A stretch of 64,000 nt of DNA from JAAFJM01 sp964529175 (lineage in GTDB: Bacteria > Bacteroidota > Bacteroidia > UKL13-3): the NCBI GenBank assembly GCA_964529175.1, contig CAZGVO010000003.1, forward strand, positions 124,001 through 188,000, given 5' to 3'. The notes below the pieces were generated by a model. The model was not told the DNA's origin. It saw nothing but the letters and a program-made list of their open reading frames with translations, and made no database searches. Made by a program: the position numbers and the translations under genes. Of the stretch, positions 35,881 through 43,193 are shown one piece after another. Every line of letters begins with the position of its first letter. Position 1 is the first letter of the stretch.

Positions 35881-36035
35881 GCCACAGATTACACAGAAAG
35901 TATAACCACAGAGTTCACAGAGGTTTTACACAGAGAACACAATGGGATTAGTAACTTACAAGGAATTTTACAAAACAAAAAAATAAAGTTAATTTAAAGA
36001 GGAAAAATCTGCGAGTATCTGCGAAATCTGCGGGC
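35881..36035. repeat. Dispersed intergenic repeat, inverted-end type, copy 3
   Basis: About 155 bp beginning GCCACAGATTACACAGA and ending AAATCTGCGGGC, containing several further words of the same kind (ccacagagttcacagagg, ttacacagagaacac, tctgcgagtatctgcg). It follows the hrpB stop directly. Longer than copies 1 and 2. Confidence 0.7.
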
Positions 36036-36136
36036 AAAATTGTTGCTGGTATTCCTGCTATAAAACCAACAACAGCAAAAAAATTGACTCAAGAAAGTTT
36101 TAGATTATTATTGCAACCATTATACTTAATAAAGAA

Positions 36137-36583
36137 ATGGAAAAAAAGTATTTCATAAATAAATCCAAAGATTTAAAACTTCTAGGCCAATTTGGTTTGA
36201 TTGGTGCAACAGCTTTAGTTGTTATAAATATTATAAACGTTTATCTATTTAGCTTTACAATCAATTTTTACATTCTTGGATTACCGGCAGTATTATTTCT
36301 TTTATACTTACCAAGAGTTCTAATTTTAATGTATTTCCCTGTTATTGTAATAAATGATACATATAGTAAGTATTTTAATGTTATTGGTTACAACAAGCTA
36401 AAGTGGATTGATTTTGATTTTGCAACTTATGATGAGAACAGCCTAATTATTTCTTGCATGTTATCAAATGGAAGGATGTTAAACAGATTAGATTTAGCAA
36501 ACTTAAACCTTGAAGATAGAAATGAAATCGCTGAAATATTTCAATCAAAAACAGAACTTAAAATTATAAGAAATAATGAATAA
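36137..36583 (+). CDS. Hypothetical membrane protein, possibly PH-like
   Basis: 148 residues: two membrane helices (about 18-38 and 43-68) followed by a soluble part (VIVINDTYSKYFNVIGYNKLKWIDFDF) that resembles the strand pattern of bacterial PH-like domains. The N-terminus YFINKSKDLKLLGQF also fits that type. No firm family. The next gene begins 89 bp later. Confidence 0.5.
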   Translation: MEKKYFINKSKDLKLLGQFGLIGATALVVINIINVYLFSFTINFYILGLPAVLFLLYLPRVLILMYFPVIVINDTYSKYFNVIGYNKLKWIDFDFATYDENSLIISCMLSNGRMLNRLDLANLNLEDRNEIAEIFQSKTELKIIRNNE

Positions 36584-36672
36584 CTATTTGTGTGAATAGT
36601 TTAAAAAATCCATCAGGTTACGATTTAATAGGGATTGTTAACTTAAAATTATTCAATAAAATATTTGTTAAT

Positions 36673-37317
36673 ATGTTTTCAAATTTAAAATACATTACAG
36701 CCACTACCGTAAGCTTCCTTATTTTATTGGGGTTTTGTGTTATGTTTAACATTACTTATCCTTATTTTTCATTTAAAACGGATGTAGATTTTTTGCTTAC
36801 CAAACAAAGCATTTTATATATTAAAACATGGCGTTGGGCATTTTATTTGCATATAAGTAGTAGTCTATTTGTGTTGCTTTTTGGTTGGTTACAATTTGTA
36901 AAACCTCTTTTAATAAAGTACCCAAAATGGCATCAAAGCATAGGTAAAATTTACATTGTTTTGATATTATTTATAAGCGCTCCAAGTGGATTAATTATGG
37001 GATTTTTTGCCAATGGTGGCATGGTTGCTAAAACCTCTTTTATCATCATTTCTTTGCTTTGGTGGTGGTTTAGTTTTATGGCTTATAAGCAAATAAAAAA
37101 TGGAGGAATTACAAGTCACATTAACTACACGGTAAGAAGTTATGCCCTTACGCTTTCGGCTTTAACACTTAGACTTTACGTGCTAACGCTCCCTTATTTT
37201 TTTATTTTACCTGCCAAACAAATGTACACTTTGGTAGCTTGGGCTAGCTGGATTCCAAATATTATTTTGGCAGAATTTTTAATAAAAAAGAAAGTATTTA
37301 ATTGGTCAAAACAATAG
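36673..37317 (+). CDS. DUF2306-like membrane protein
   Basis: 214 residues from ATG 36673; a GTG 27 codons upstream would add a polar leader and is less likely. About six membrane helices. RWAFYLHISSSLFVLLFGWLQF, WHQSIGKIYIVLIL and the HINYTVRSYALTLSALTLRLYV segment with conserved His and Arg match DUF2306 (cytochrome b561-like) proteins. The final 20 bp overlap the end of the convergent gene. Confidence 0.75.
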   Translation: MFSNLKYITATTVSFLILLGFCVMFNITYPYFSFKTDVDFLLTKQSILYIKTWRWAFYLHISSSLFVLLFGWLQFVKPLLIKYPKWHQSIGKIYIVLILFISAPSGLIMGFFANGGMVAKTSFIIISLLWWWFSFMAYKQIKNGGITSHINYTVRSYALTLSALTLRLYVLTLPYFFILPAKQMYTLVAWASWIPNIILAEFLIKKKVFNWSKQ

Positions 37318-38485
37318 GTTCAAATTTACCTTGATTGCTAATTTTAAAAGAATTTACTTTTTCAATTTTAGTACTCAATAATTCATTATCAAATTCGGTT
37401 TTATTGTATTTTTCTTTCCAATTTCTTTTGTATTCTTTACAAATAACTGTGCCATTATCAAAGCTAAATTCACCAGTAATTTCGGCACTTTGCGATGCCA
37501 CTATTTTGTAATCAATAATATTTACAGCTTTATCGTAAGTTGCTAACACATGGTAAATGTGGCGCATGTCTTTAGGGCAAGCTGTTTCTGAACTATCAAT
37601 GGCATAATGTAAAACAGTAATGGTATCATTTAACTTAAAAGCATTTAAAAAATTATAGTTAGAAAACTGGCCTTTATGGTCTCTGCTTTCTTTTAAAAAC
37701 ATATTTTCTATATGAACTAAACTAGGAGTTTCATAGTCAAAGTTCATCCCATTAAAGTTGGCATAATCAAAATCGGAAACACTGTTTAAATCAACTTGAA
37801 ACTGAGGTGTATTGTTAATTCGTTTCAGCATGGCAGTAAAATTTTCAGCATTGGTACCATACGATTCTCTTTCTTCATCAGTTAAAAAATATAGCTGTAA
37901 GGTTTTGTATGTTAAACTCTCTTTATCGCACACCACCAAAGGGTTTTCAAAAAATTGATCCTTTAATTTTGGCAACGAAAAATTTAATTCTGATGCCATA
38001 TCAAATACATCATAAGGCAAAGAATTATAAGCTAAAAAGCTACTTATCATTAAATTTAAAAAAGTTTCTTCGCTTGGTGCTTCAAAAACATAATAATCTA
38101 CCCAATTTCCATCCACCTTTTCACTTTTTTTCCAAGAGATGAATTCAAATAAATTAACTGCCTCATTAAATTGTTTATCCTTTAAAAGCAATTGACCTAA
38201 CTTTTTGTAACTATCCAAATTAGGATGAATAGTAATGGCTCTTTTTAAATTCCAAATGGCCTTTTTTATATTAATCTCTTCTTGTTCGTTAGCTTTGGTT
38301 AAGTAATTATCTGCAACTGATTTATACTTATCGCCTACTGTTTTTATATAATTCCCTACCGTATCTGAATCATAAATTAAACTGGCTCTTATTGGAATAA
38401 TATCTTCCATTTCAGGCTCGTTATTACTGCAAGCAGCCCAAAAAACTATATTTATAAATAATAAAACTTGAACTATTTTTTTCAT
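37298..38485 (-). CDS. Repeat-containing lipoprotein, tandem paralogue 1
   Basis: 395 residues from ATG 38485, which begins a lipoprotein signal (MKKIVQVLLFINIVFWAAC, Cys19); a Met nine codons upstream is rejected. TPR-like helices follow (AIWNLKRAITIHPNLDSYKKLGQLLL, FNEAVNLFEFI), then NTPQFQVDLN and a beta-rich C-terminal domain. The upstream gene has the same plan, with shared NTPQ and C-terminal strand patterns (GTVICKEYKRNW against GEIVMEDFKRVW). Function unknown. Its stop overlaps the DUF2306-like gene by 20 bp tail to tail. Confidence 0.65.
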   Translation of the reverse strand: MKKIVQVLLFINIVFWAACSNNEPEMEDIIPIRASLIYDSDTVGNYIKTVGDKYKSVADNYLTKANEQEEINIKKAIWNLKRAITIHPNLDSYKKLGQLLLKDKQFNEAVNLFEFISWKKSEKVDGNWVDYYVFEAPSEETFLNLMISSFLAYNSLPYDVFDMASELNFSLPKLKDQFFENPLVVCDKESLTYKTLQLYFLTDEERESYGTNAENFTAMLKRINNTPQFQVDLNSVSDFDYANFNGMNFDYETPSLVHIENMFLKESRDHKGQFSNYNFLNAFKLNDTITVLHYAIDSSETACPKDMRHIYHVLATYDKAVNIIDYKIVASQSAEITGEFSFDNGTVICKEYKRNWKEKYNKTEFDNELLSTKIEKVNSFKISNQGKFEPIVLTN

Positions 38486-38492
38486 GATAAAA

Positions 38493-39694
38493 TTATTTTG
38501 AAGCCACCACACTTAACGAATCAACAAAGCCATCAGAAACACTTTTGACAACAATTTGCCCTTGCTCATTTATAGCATAAACACCTTTTGAAACAGGAAT
38601 ATATTCCTTTACTGTATTTTCTTCAAATGATACTTCGGTAATAGGTTTGTCCCAAACTCTTTTAAAATCTTCCATCACAATTTCGCCATTGCTCACTATA
38701 CTGCTTCTAATTTTTTCGGCAGAGCATTGGCAAGCAATTGACTTACGGGAAATTATTTGTCCTGATTGGTTGTTATAAACTGCCAATGTGGTGGTAACAG
38801 GTTGCATGCTTTGACCCCAAAAGCTTACCGATGCATATACCAAAGCAGTATAATTTTCGGTTTCTTTTACTTTAGCCACATAAAAATAATCGTGAGAAAC
38901 ATCTCTACCAAAACTGGTATTTTGCATTTCAGGAATAAACTTTGCAAAATCATAACTAATGGATTGATTGTAACTTTCCATTTCAATATTTTCTTTATCA
39001 ATTACCAACTTATTGTTTTGAACCGGAAAAGCATTTTTAAAAACTTCAAACAAGGTATTACCACCTCCTGCTGATTGCCTGGCTTTAATGTTAACCAACA
39101 TTTCGTGGTACTGAGGTGTATTGGTAATTCCTTTTAAACGCGCATCATTTTTTAACAATATTGTGTCATTAAAACCATTCATAAATGCTTGACTCAACTC
39201 TCCAATCACGCTATTTACCACGTTTTTATTTGGCTCAAATTTGTTCAATAAATTATTAGCGCAAGCCAACTTATAATGCAGAACAGATGTAGGCTGAAAC
39301 TGAATACGCTCAGCAAGTTCATACGCTTTTATACTTTCTTCTATAGAAGCTTTAGTTTGCATATCTAACAAGGCGTTCGCCATTTCATAATATGTTTTTG
39401 ACTCAGGAAAAATAAGTATTGAATTTTTAAAAGCCCTTACCGCAGCGTAAAGCGTTTTTTTATTTTTATATAAATCAATGCCTTTTAAAAACTCTATCCT
39501 GCTTTTTTGTTTAATAGAATCAATTGATAATTCTTCGGCATCAAAAACCATATCCGAAACCAAATCAGCATCGTAAATATTGGCTTCTTTTAGTTTTAAT
39601 AATTTAATTTTAAAGGGCTTTTTGGTTTGTTTTGGCTGCAAGCCATCACTAAAAAGCATAAACCCCAAACACCGAACCATTGCAATTTTTTCAT
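38493..39694 (-). pseudogene. Repeat-containing lipoprotein, tandem paralogue 2, signal peptide out of frame
   Basis: The main frame (to 38493) covers TPR-like helices and a C-terminal domain like paralogue 1, but its first Met (39680) gives no signal peptide. In another frame, from ATG 39694, the sequence reads MKKLQWFGVWGLCFLVMACS, a perfect lipoprotein signal that runs to a stop after 32 residues. One extra A in the A5 run at 39619-39623 would join the two into a protein of about 400 residues starting like paralogue 1. So this is a frameshift, a phase-variable tract, a -1 slip site or a sequencing error. Confidence 0.65.
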
Positions 39695-39723
39695 TGTAAA
39701 ATAAATTGGCAGCAATATATAAA

Positions 39724-39749
39724 AAAAGCCACTTTTTAGGGTGGCTTTT
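39724..39749 (-). terminator. Intrinsic terminator after the NmrA/QorB-like gene
   Basis: Perfect 9 bp stem aaaagccac / gtggctttt with an 8 nt loop and A/T runs; it lies 19 bp beyond the stop of the leftward gene at 39768. Confidence 0.7.
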
Positions 39750-39767
39750 AAAGTGGTTTATGATAAA

Positions 39768-40652
39768 TTAAGCATGGTAAGCTGCTTCAAATTCTTTAGC
39801 AAAATCAGCTAATTTTATTTTCCCTAAGATTGGTTTGTTGTTCCAATAATCAGCTTGTAATAAACCTTCACGAATTGATTTTCCCATTTCTACATAACCA
39901 TCGGCATTGGTTTTAGGTAAACCCGATTGTAACATACCATTCAAAGCGTCTTCATCGCTAAATGTAACCCATGGTGTGGGTTTATTAGCTGCGTTTGAAA
40001 GTGCTTCAGCAATTTCTTGTATCGAACATTCATCGCTGGCTATGTATTGAACCGTTTTTCCAGTAAAGTTTAAATTTAACAAGTTTTCAGTTACTGTTTC
40101 TGCAATTTCGCTGGTATGCACCAATACCAATTTTTCGTTGGTATTACCAAAATTACTGCCCATAATGCCTGCATTTTTAATTAAACCTACCATACCAAAT
40201 AGGTTATAAAAGAAGTAAGATGGACGTAACATTTTAACATTTACATCAGCTAATTTTTCAAGTTCAGTTTCTAAATAAGCTAAACCATCAATTGGACCTG
40301 CACCTTGACGTAAATGAGCTCCAATACTGCTTAGTTGTACCACATTTTTTACTCCATTTAATTTGATAGCTTCAGTGTAAATATTGGCTACTTGTTTTTG
40401 ATATTCCATTAAATTGGTAGTAGCAAAATTGGGCGGAATCATTAAATAAACTGCATCAGCTCCACTAAAAGTTTGGTTGACAAATGCTGCATCCGAAACA
40501 CTGCCGATGGCTGCAATTGCGCCTAAAGCTTCAATTTCTACTTTTTTGTTTTCGTTGCTACTAATTACTACCACTTGGTGGTGAGCGGCTACTAAATTTT
40601 TTACTACGGGTAGGCTAATATGGCCTAACGACCCTGTGATTACATATTTCAT
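39768..40652 (-). CDS. NmrA-like NAD(P)-binding protein, QorB-like quinone oxidoreductase
   Basis: 294 residues from ATG 40652 (MKYVITGSLGHISLPVVKNL), the normal start of the Rossmann strand; a Met ten codons upstream is less likely. The glycine pattern GSLGHIS, VVVISSNENKKVEIEALGA and VVQLSSIGA fit the atypical short-chain NmrA group, which includes QorB (NADPH quinone oxidoreductase 2). It is divergent from an HxlR regulator, the same arrangement as qorB-ytfH in E. coli. Quinone reduction is inferred. Confidence 0.75.
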   Translation of the reverse strand: MKYVITGSLGHISLPVVKNLVAAHHQVVVISSNENKKVEIEALGAIAAIGSVSDAAFVNQTFSGADAVYLMIPPNFATTNLMEYQKQVANIYTEAIKLNGVKNVVQLSSIGAHLRQGAGPIDGLAYLETELEKLADVNVKMLRPSYFFYNLFGMVGLIKNAGIMGSNFGNTNEKLVLVHTSEIAETVTENLLNLNFTGKTVQYIASDECSIQEIAEALSNAANKPTPWVTFSDEDALNGMLQSGLPKTNADGYVEMGKSIREGLLQADYWNNKPILGKIKLADFAKEFEAAYHA

Positions 40653-40663
40653 TTTTTTATTTG

Positions 40664-40693
40664 TTGCTTTATTGCGGAGCAAACATATATTTG
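40664..40693 (+). promoter_or_regulatory. Promoter of the HxlR-family regulator gene
   Basis: TTG at 40664-40666, 19 bp spacer, TATATTTG at 40686-40693: an exact match to the Bacteroidetes consensus. On the other strand TATGTTTG at 40687-40680 is a possible box for the divergent NmrA gene, so the two promoters overlap. Confidence 0.7.
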
Positions 40694-40697
40694 TACT

Positions 40698-40727
40698 TAC
40701 TTTTTTACTAGTACTTACTAAAAAGTA
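40698..40727. promoter_or_regulatory. Double TACT-N8-AGTA operator
   Basis: Two copies of TACT-N8-AGTA, at 40698-40713 (TACTTTTTTACTAGTA) and 40712-40727 (TACTTACTAAAAAGTA), overlap by 2 bp just downstream of the regulator's promoter. TACT/AGTA dyads are the kind of site bound by DUF24/HxlR regulators such as YodB. Likely autoregulatory, and may also control the divergent gene. Confidence 0.6.
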
Positions 40728-40737
40728 TGTTTAAATT

Positions 40738-41094
40738 ATGAATATAAGAAAAACCACATCTAGCAATTACGAAAACGAATTAGAAATAAATAAATGCCCT
40801 GTAACTTTTACTTTAAAACTAATTGGTGGGCGTTGGAAACCATTAATTTTATGGCAATTATCAACAGGCACTAAACGATACAATGAGCTAAAAAAAGCCC
40901 TTCCAAAAATTTCAGAAAAAATGCTGATTGAAAAACTGAAGGAACTTGAAAGTGATAATTTGGTAATTAGAAAAGCCAAACCTGTGGTTCCTCCTTATGT
41001 GGATTACCAATTAAGCGAACTAGGAAACTCATTAACGCCCATACTTAAATCTATGGCCAAATGGGGCTTAAATGAAATGGGCAAGGAGAATTAG
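40738..41094 (+). CDS. HxlR (DUF24) family transcriptional regulator, YtfH-like
   Basis: 118 residues. Winged helix-turn-helix with the family signature: NKCPVTFTLKLIGGRWKPLILWQL, RYNELKKALPKISEKMLIEKLKELE and VDYQLSELG. Cys20 sits where HxlR/YodB/HypR regulators have their thiol sensor cysteine. Divergent from a QorB-like gene, with a double operator between. Probably senses quinones or other electrophiles. Confidence 0.88.
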   Translation: MNIRKTTSSNYENELEINKCPVTFTLKLIGGRWKPLILWQLSTGTKRYNELKKALPKISEKMLIEKLKELESDNLVIRKAKPVVPPYVDYQLSELGNSLTPILKSMAKWGLNEMGKEN

Positions 41095-41190
41095 TTATTC
41101 GTTGTCAGTTGATAGTTGTTAGATATTCGTTGTTCGTTATTCGATATTCTTTAAACTTAAAACTATGTACTTCGAACTATGTACTAAAAA
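41095..41190. repeat. Quasi-periodic low-complexity intergenic tract
   Basis: Built of short drifting words (cgttgtcagttgatag, ttcgttattcgatattc, actatgtacttcgaac, tactaaaaactaac). It is shared in style and words with 42977-43193, 46572-46605 and 48135-48155. Non-coding. Confidence 0.55.
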
Positions 41191-42861
41191 CTAACGAAGT
41201 AAAGTTACTGTTCCTTTTTGGGTTTGAGGAAAAAAACCTTTGTACTGATAATTTACCAATACTACATATACGCCAATGCTGCTATTTTTAGCATCCCAAG
41301 CTTTGGTGGGGTCGGTGGCGGTAAATACTTCGTTACCCCAACTGTCAAATATTTTAAACTCGTATTTGAGTAGGTTTTTAGTTTTAAATATGGGTTTATA
41401 AGCATCGTTTAGGTTATCGCCATTGGGTGTAAAGGCAGTAGGTATAAACACTTCGGCTTTGCATAGTTCATCTACCATAATGCTTTTGGTTTGGGTGCAG
41501 TTAAAACTATCGGTTACGGTTAGGTTATATATTTGGGCTTGTTGGCTATACACTGTTTTGGTGGTTTCGCCTGTTGGCTGCCATAGGTAGGTTTTAAATT
41601 TAGCACCTGCATCTAGCAATATTTGGGGCACATCGTCAAAACATGTAGTAGTATCGGTTATGGGTATTTGAATGGCCGGCTTTTGCGTAATGGTAACAGT
41701 ATCGGTTAAGGTACAAGTATTTTTAGTTACTGTTAACCATACTTTACCATTTACTATATTTACACTATCTACCAATAAACTATTAACTAAAGAACCATTA
41801 TGCCATAAATAACTATCGTTAGCGGTAGCAGTTAAGGTTAAGTTAGGTTGGTTAAAACAGAAAAAGGTATCTTTAGGTAAACCTGTGCTAATGGGTTGAT
41901 TGATTAAATTGATACTATCCCACATATACACCGTGCCACCATACAGCCAACTTTTTACCCAAACCAAACCAGGCAGGGTAAACTGGCGTAGTTTATCGGT
42001 TTTATTACCATCGTGCCATTCAAAACTATCTGCTTGGGCCACTGCACCCAACTGCAAAGGTGCATTGCTACACAAAATGCTATCGTAATAATGGGTAGTA
42101 TTTTGTGGAATAAGGGATACATCGTCTATAAAGTATGCTGCATCTTCAATTTCTTTATTTAACCATGGTTCAGGGTGACCATAAGTATTATAAAATTTGG
42201 TATTTGCGTAAGGGTTAAAAGTTCCAATTAATGCATATTGTTCAGTTCCATTTGCTTCAAATATGCCACTTACTTCCATCCAATTGATGGTATCGCTTAA
42301 TATTTTGGTTGAATCATTATTTATTTGAGCAGTTAACTCTATATAATTATTATTTTTCATTTTGGGTATAGAACTACAAAATAACATACCCATATTAGAA
42401 ATGGTTAAACTTCTATGATGTCCAAGATTCATTTTATCACAAGCTGCACAAAAAAAACTTCCTTTATAAATCAACCTCTTAATACATTTTTCTTTTAACC
42501 TATTACCCATATAATCATTTTCAAAACCTATATTATCATAATAATGAAAGGTAGCAACATGAAATGCAGCATGAGCATTTCCACTCTTGGCAAATTGATA
42601 GCTACCACCATTAATTGGCACTCCAAAGTTAAATGGGAATGGTAAAGAATTGGAATAAGGATTAGAACAACTATTAAGATAAGTAGGACCAGAATATCCA
42701 CCAAGCCCGAACCATTGAAATGCATTTAAATTAGAATCTAAGAAAGTTGTTTCAGTTGGACAGTTTTTATAATCTTCAAAACTTGGATTTGAAATTAAGT
42801 TAGGCTGTGCCTTTGTTGTTTTCACAAATAATAATAATAGAAATAAAGTAAAATACTTCAT
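41191..42861 (-). CDS. Secreted protein with gliding-motility-associated (type B) C-terminal T9SS sorting domain
   Basis: 556 residues from ATG 42861, chosen because it starts a signal peptide (MKYFTLFLLLLFVKTTKAQ); earlier in-frame Mets lie in a repeat tract. The N-terminal domain begins PNLISNPSFEDYKNCP. Ig-like or PKD-like segments with GLPKDTFFCFNQPNLTL and paired cysteines follow. The end is the type B domain: VFIPTAFTPNGDNLNDAY, YEFKIFDSWGNEVF, and GVYVVLVNYQYK. Such proteins are exported by the type IX system, part of whose core is encoded at 58-64 kb. Probably cell-surface or released; cargo function unknown. Confidence 0.88.
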   Translation of the reverse strand: MKYFTLFLLLLFVKTTKAQPNLISNPSFEDYKNCPTETTFLDSNLNAFQWFGLGGYSGPTYLNSCSNPYSNSLPFPFNFGVPINGGSYQFAKSGNAHAAFHVATFHYYDNIGFENDYMGNRLKEKCIKRLIYKGSFFCAACDKMNLGHHRSLTISNMGMLFCSSIPKMKNNNYIELTAQINNDSTKILSDTINWMEVSGIFEANGTEQYALIGTFNPYANTKFYNTYGHPEPWLNKEIEDAAYFIDDVSLIPQNTTHYYDSILCSNAPLQLGAVAQADSFEWHDGNKTDKLRQFTLPGLVWVKSWLYGGTVYMWDSINLINQPISTGLPKDTFFCFNQPNLTLTATANDSYLWHNGSLVNSLLVDSVNIVNGKVWLTVTKNTCTLTDTVTITQKPAIQIPITDTTTCFDDVPQILLDAGAKFKTYLWQPTGETTKTVYSQQAQIYNLTVTDSFNCTQTKSIMVDELCKAEVFIPTAFTPNGDNLNDAYKPIFKTKNLLKYEFKIFDSWGNEVFTATDPTKAWDAKNSSIGVYVVLVNYQYKGFFPQTQKGTVTLLR

Positions 42862-43193
42862 ACCATACAAATTTGGTAAAACAATTGGAAAAAACCTATT
42901 CAATTTTATCGAATTTACCTTTGTCAAAGTCTGAAACTTTGACAAAGGTTTTGCCTTACCATTTAATCGTTGTTTCATGTTCGTTATTCGATATTGGTTT
43001 AACAGTCTAACGCCATACCATAGCAAACCTTTATGCAATCGTTCGACTGTATATGATTCGAATTTAGTTTTTAGTTTTTCGAATTTCCTTCCACCTTCAA
43101 TATTCCTTATCCAATATTCGTTATTTCTTTCGAATTTCGAATTTCTTTAAACTAAGTACTAAAAACTAAGTACTTCGAACTGTGAACTAAGAA
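42862..43193. repeat. Intergenic region of repeats (332 bp), quasi-periodic tract plus palindrome
   Basis: No gene. It holds a perfect palindrome (42917-42949, listed separately) and a long tract of drifting words: ttcgttattcgatattgg, ccttatccaatattcg, tcgaatttcgaatttc, then aaactaagtactaaaaac and gtacttcgaactgtg up to the amylase stop. Related to the tracts at 41.1 and 46.6 kb. Confidence 0.6.
42917..42949. repeat. Perfect palindrome ACCTTTGTCAAAGT
   Basis: 14 bp arms acctttgtcaaagt and actttgacaaaggt around a 5 nt loop (ctgaa). There is no T-run directly after, so it is not an ordinary terminator. I recall similar CTTTGTCAAAG palindromes between genes in other Bacteroidetes, suggesting a dispersed element. 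Confidence 0.6.

Noticed and set aside
41109..41291. Short rightward ORF over the 41.1 kb repeat tract
   Set aside because: It translates repeat words and then runs antisense into the end of the T9SS cargo gene; not a credible protein.
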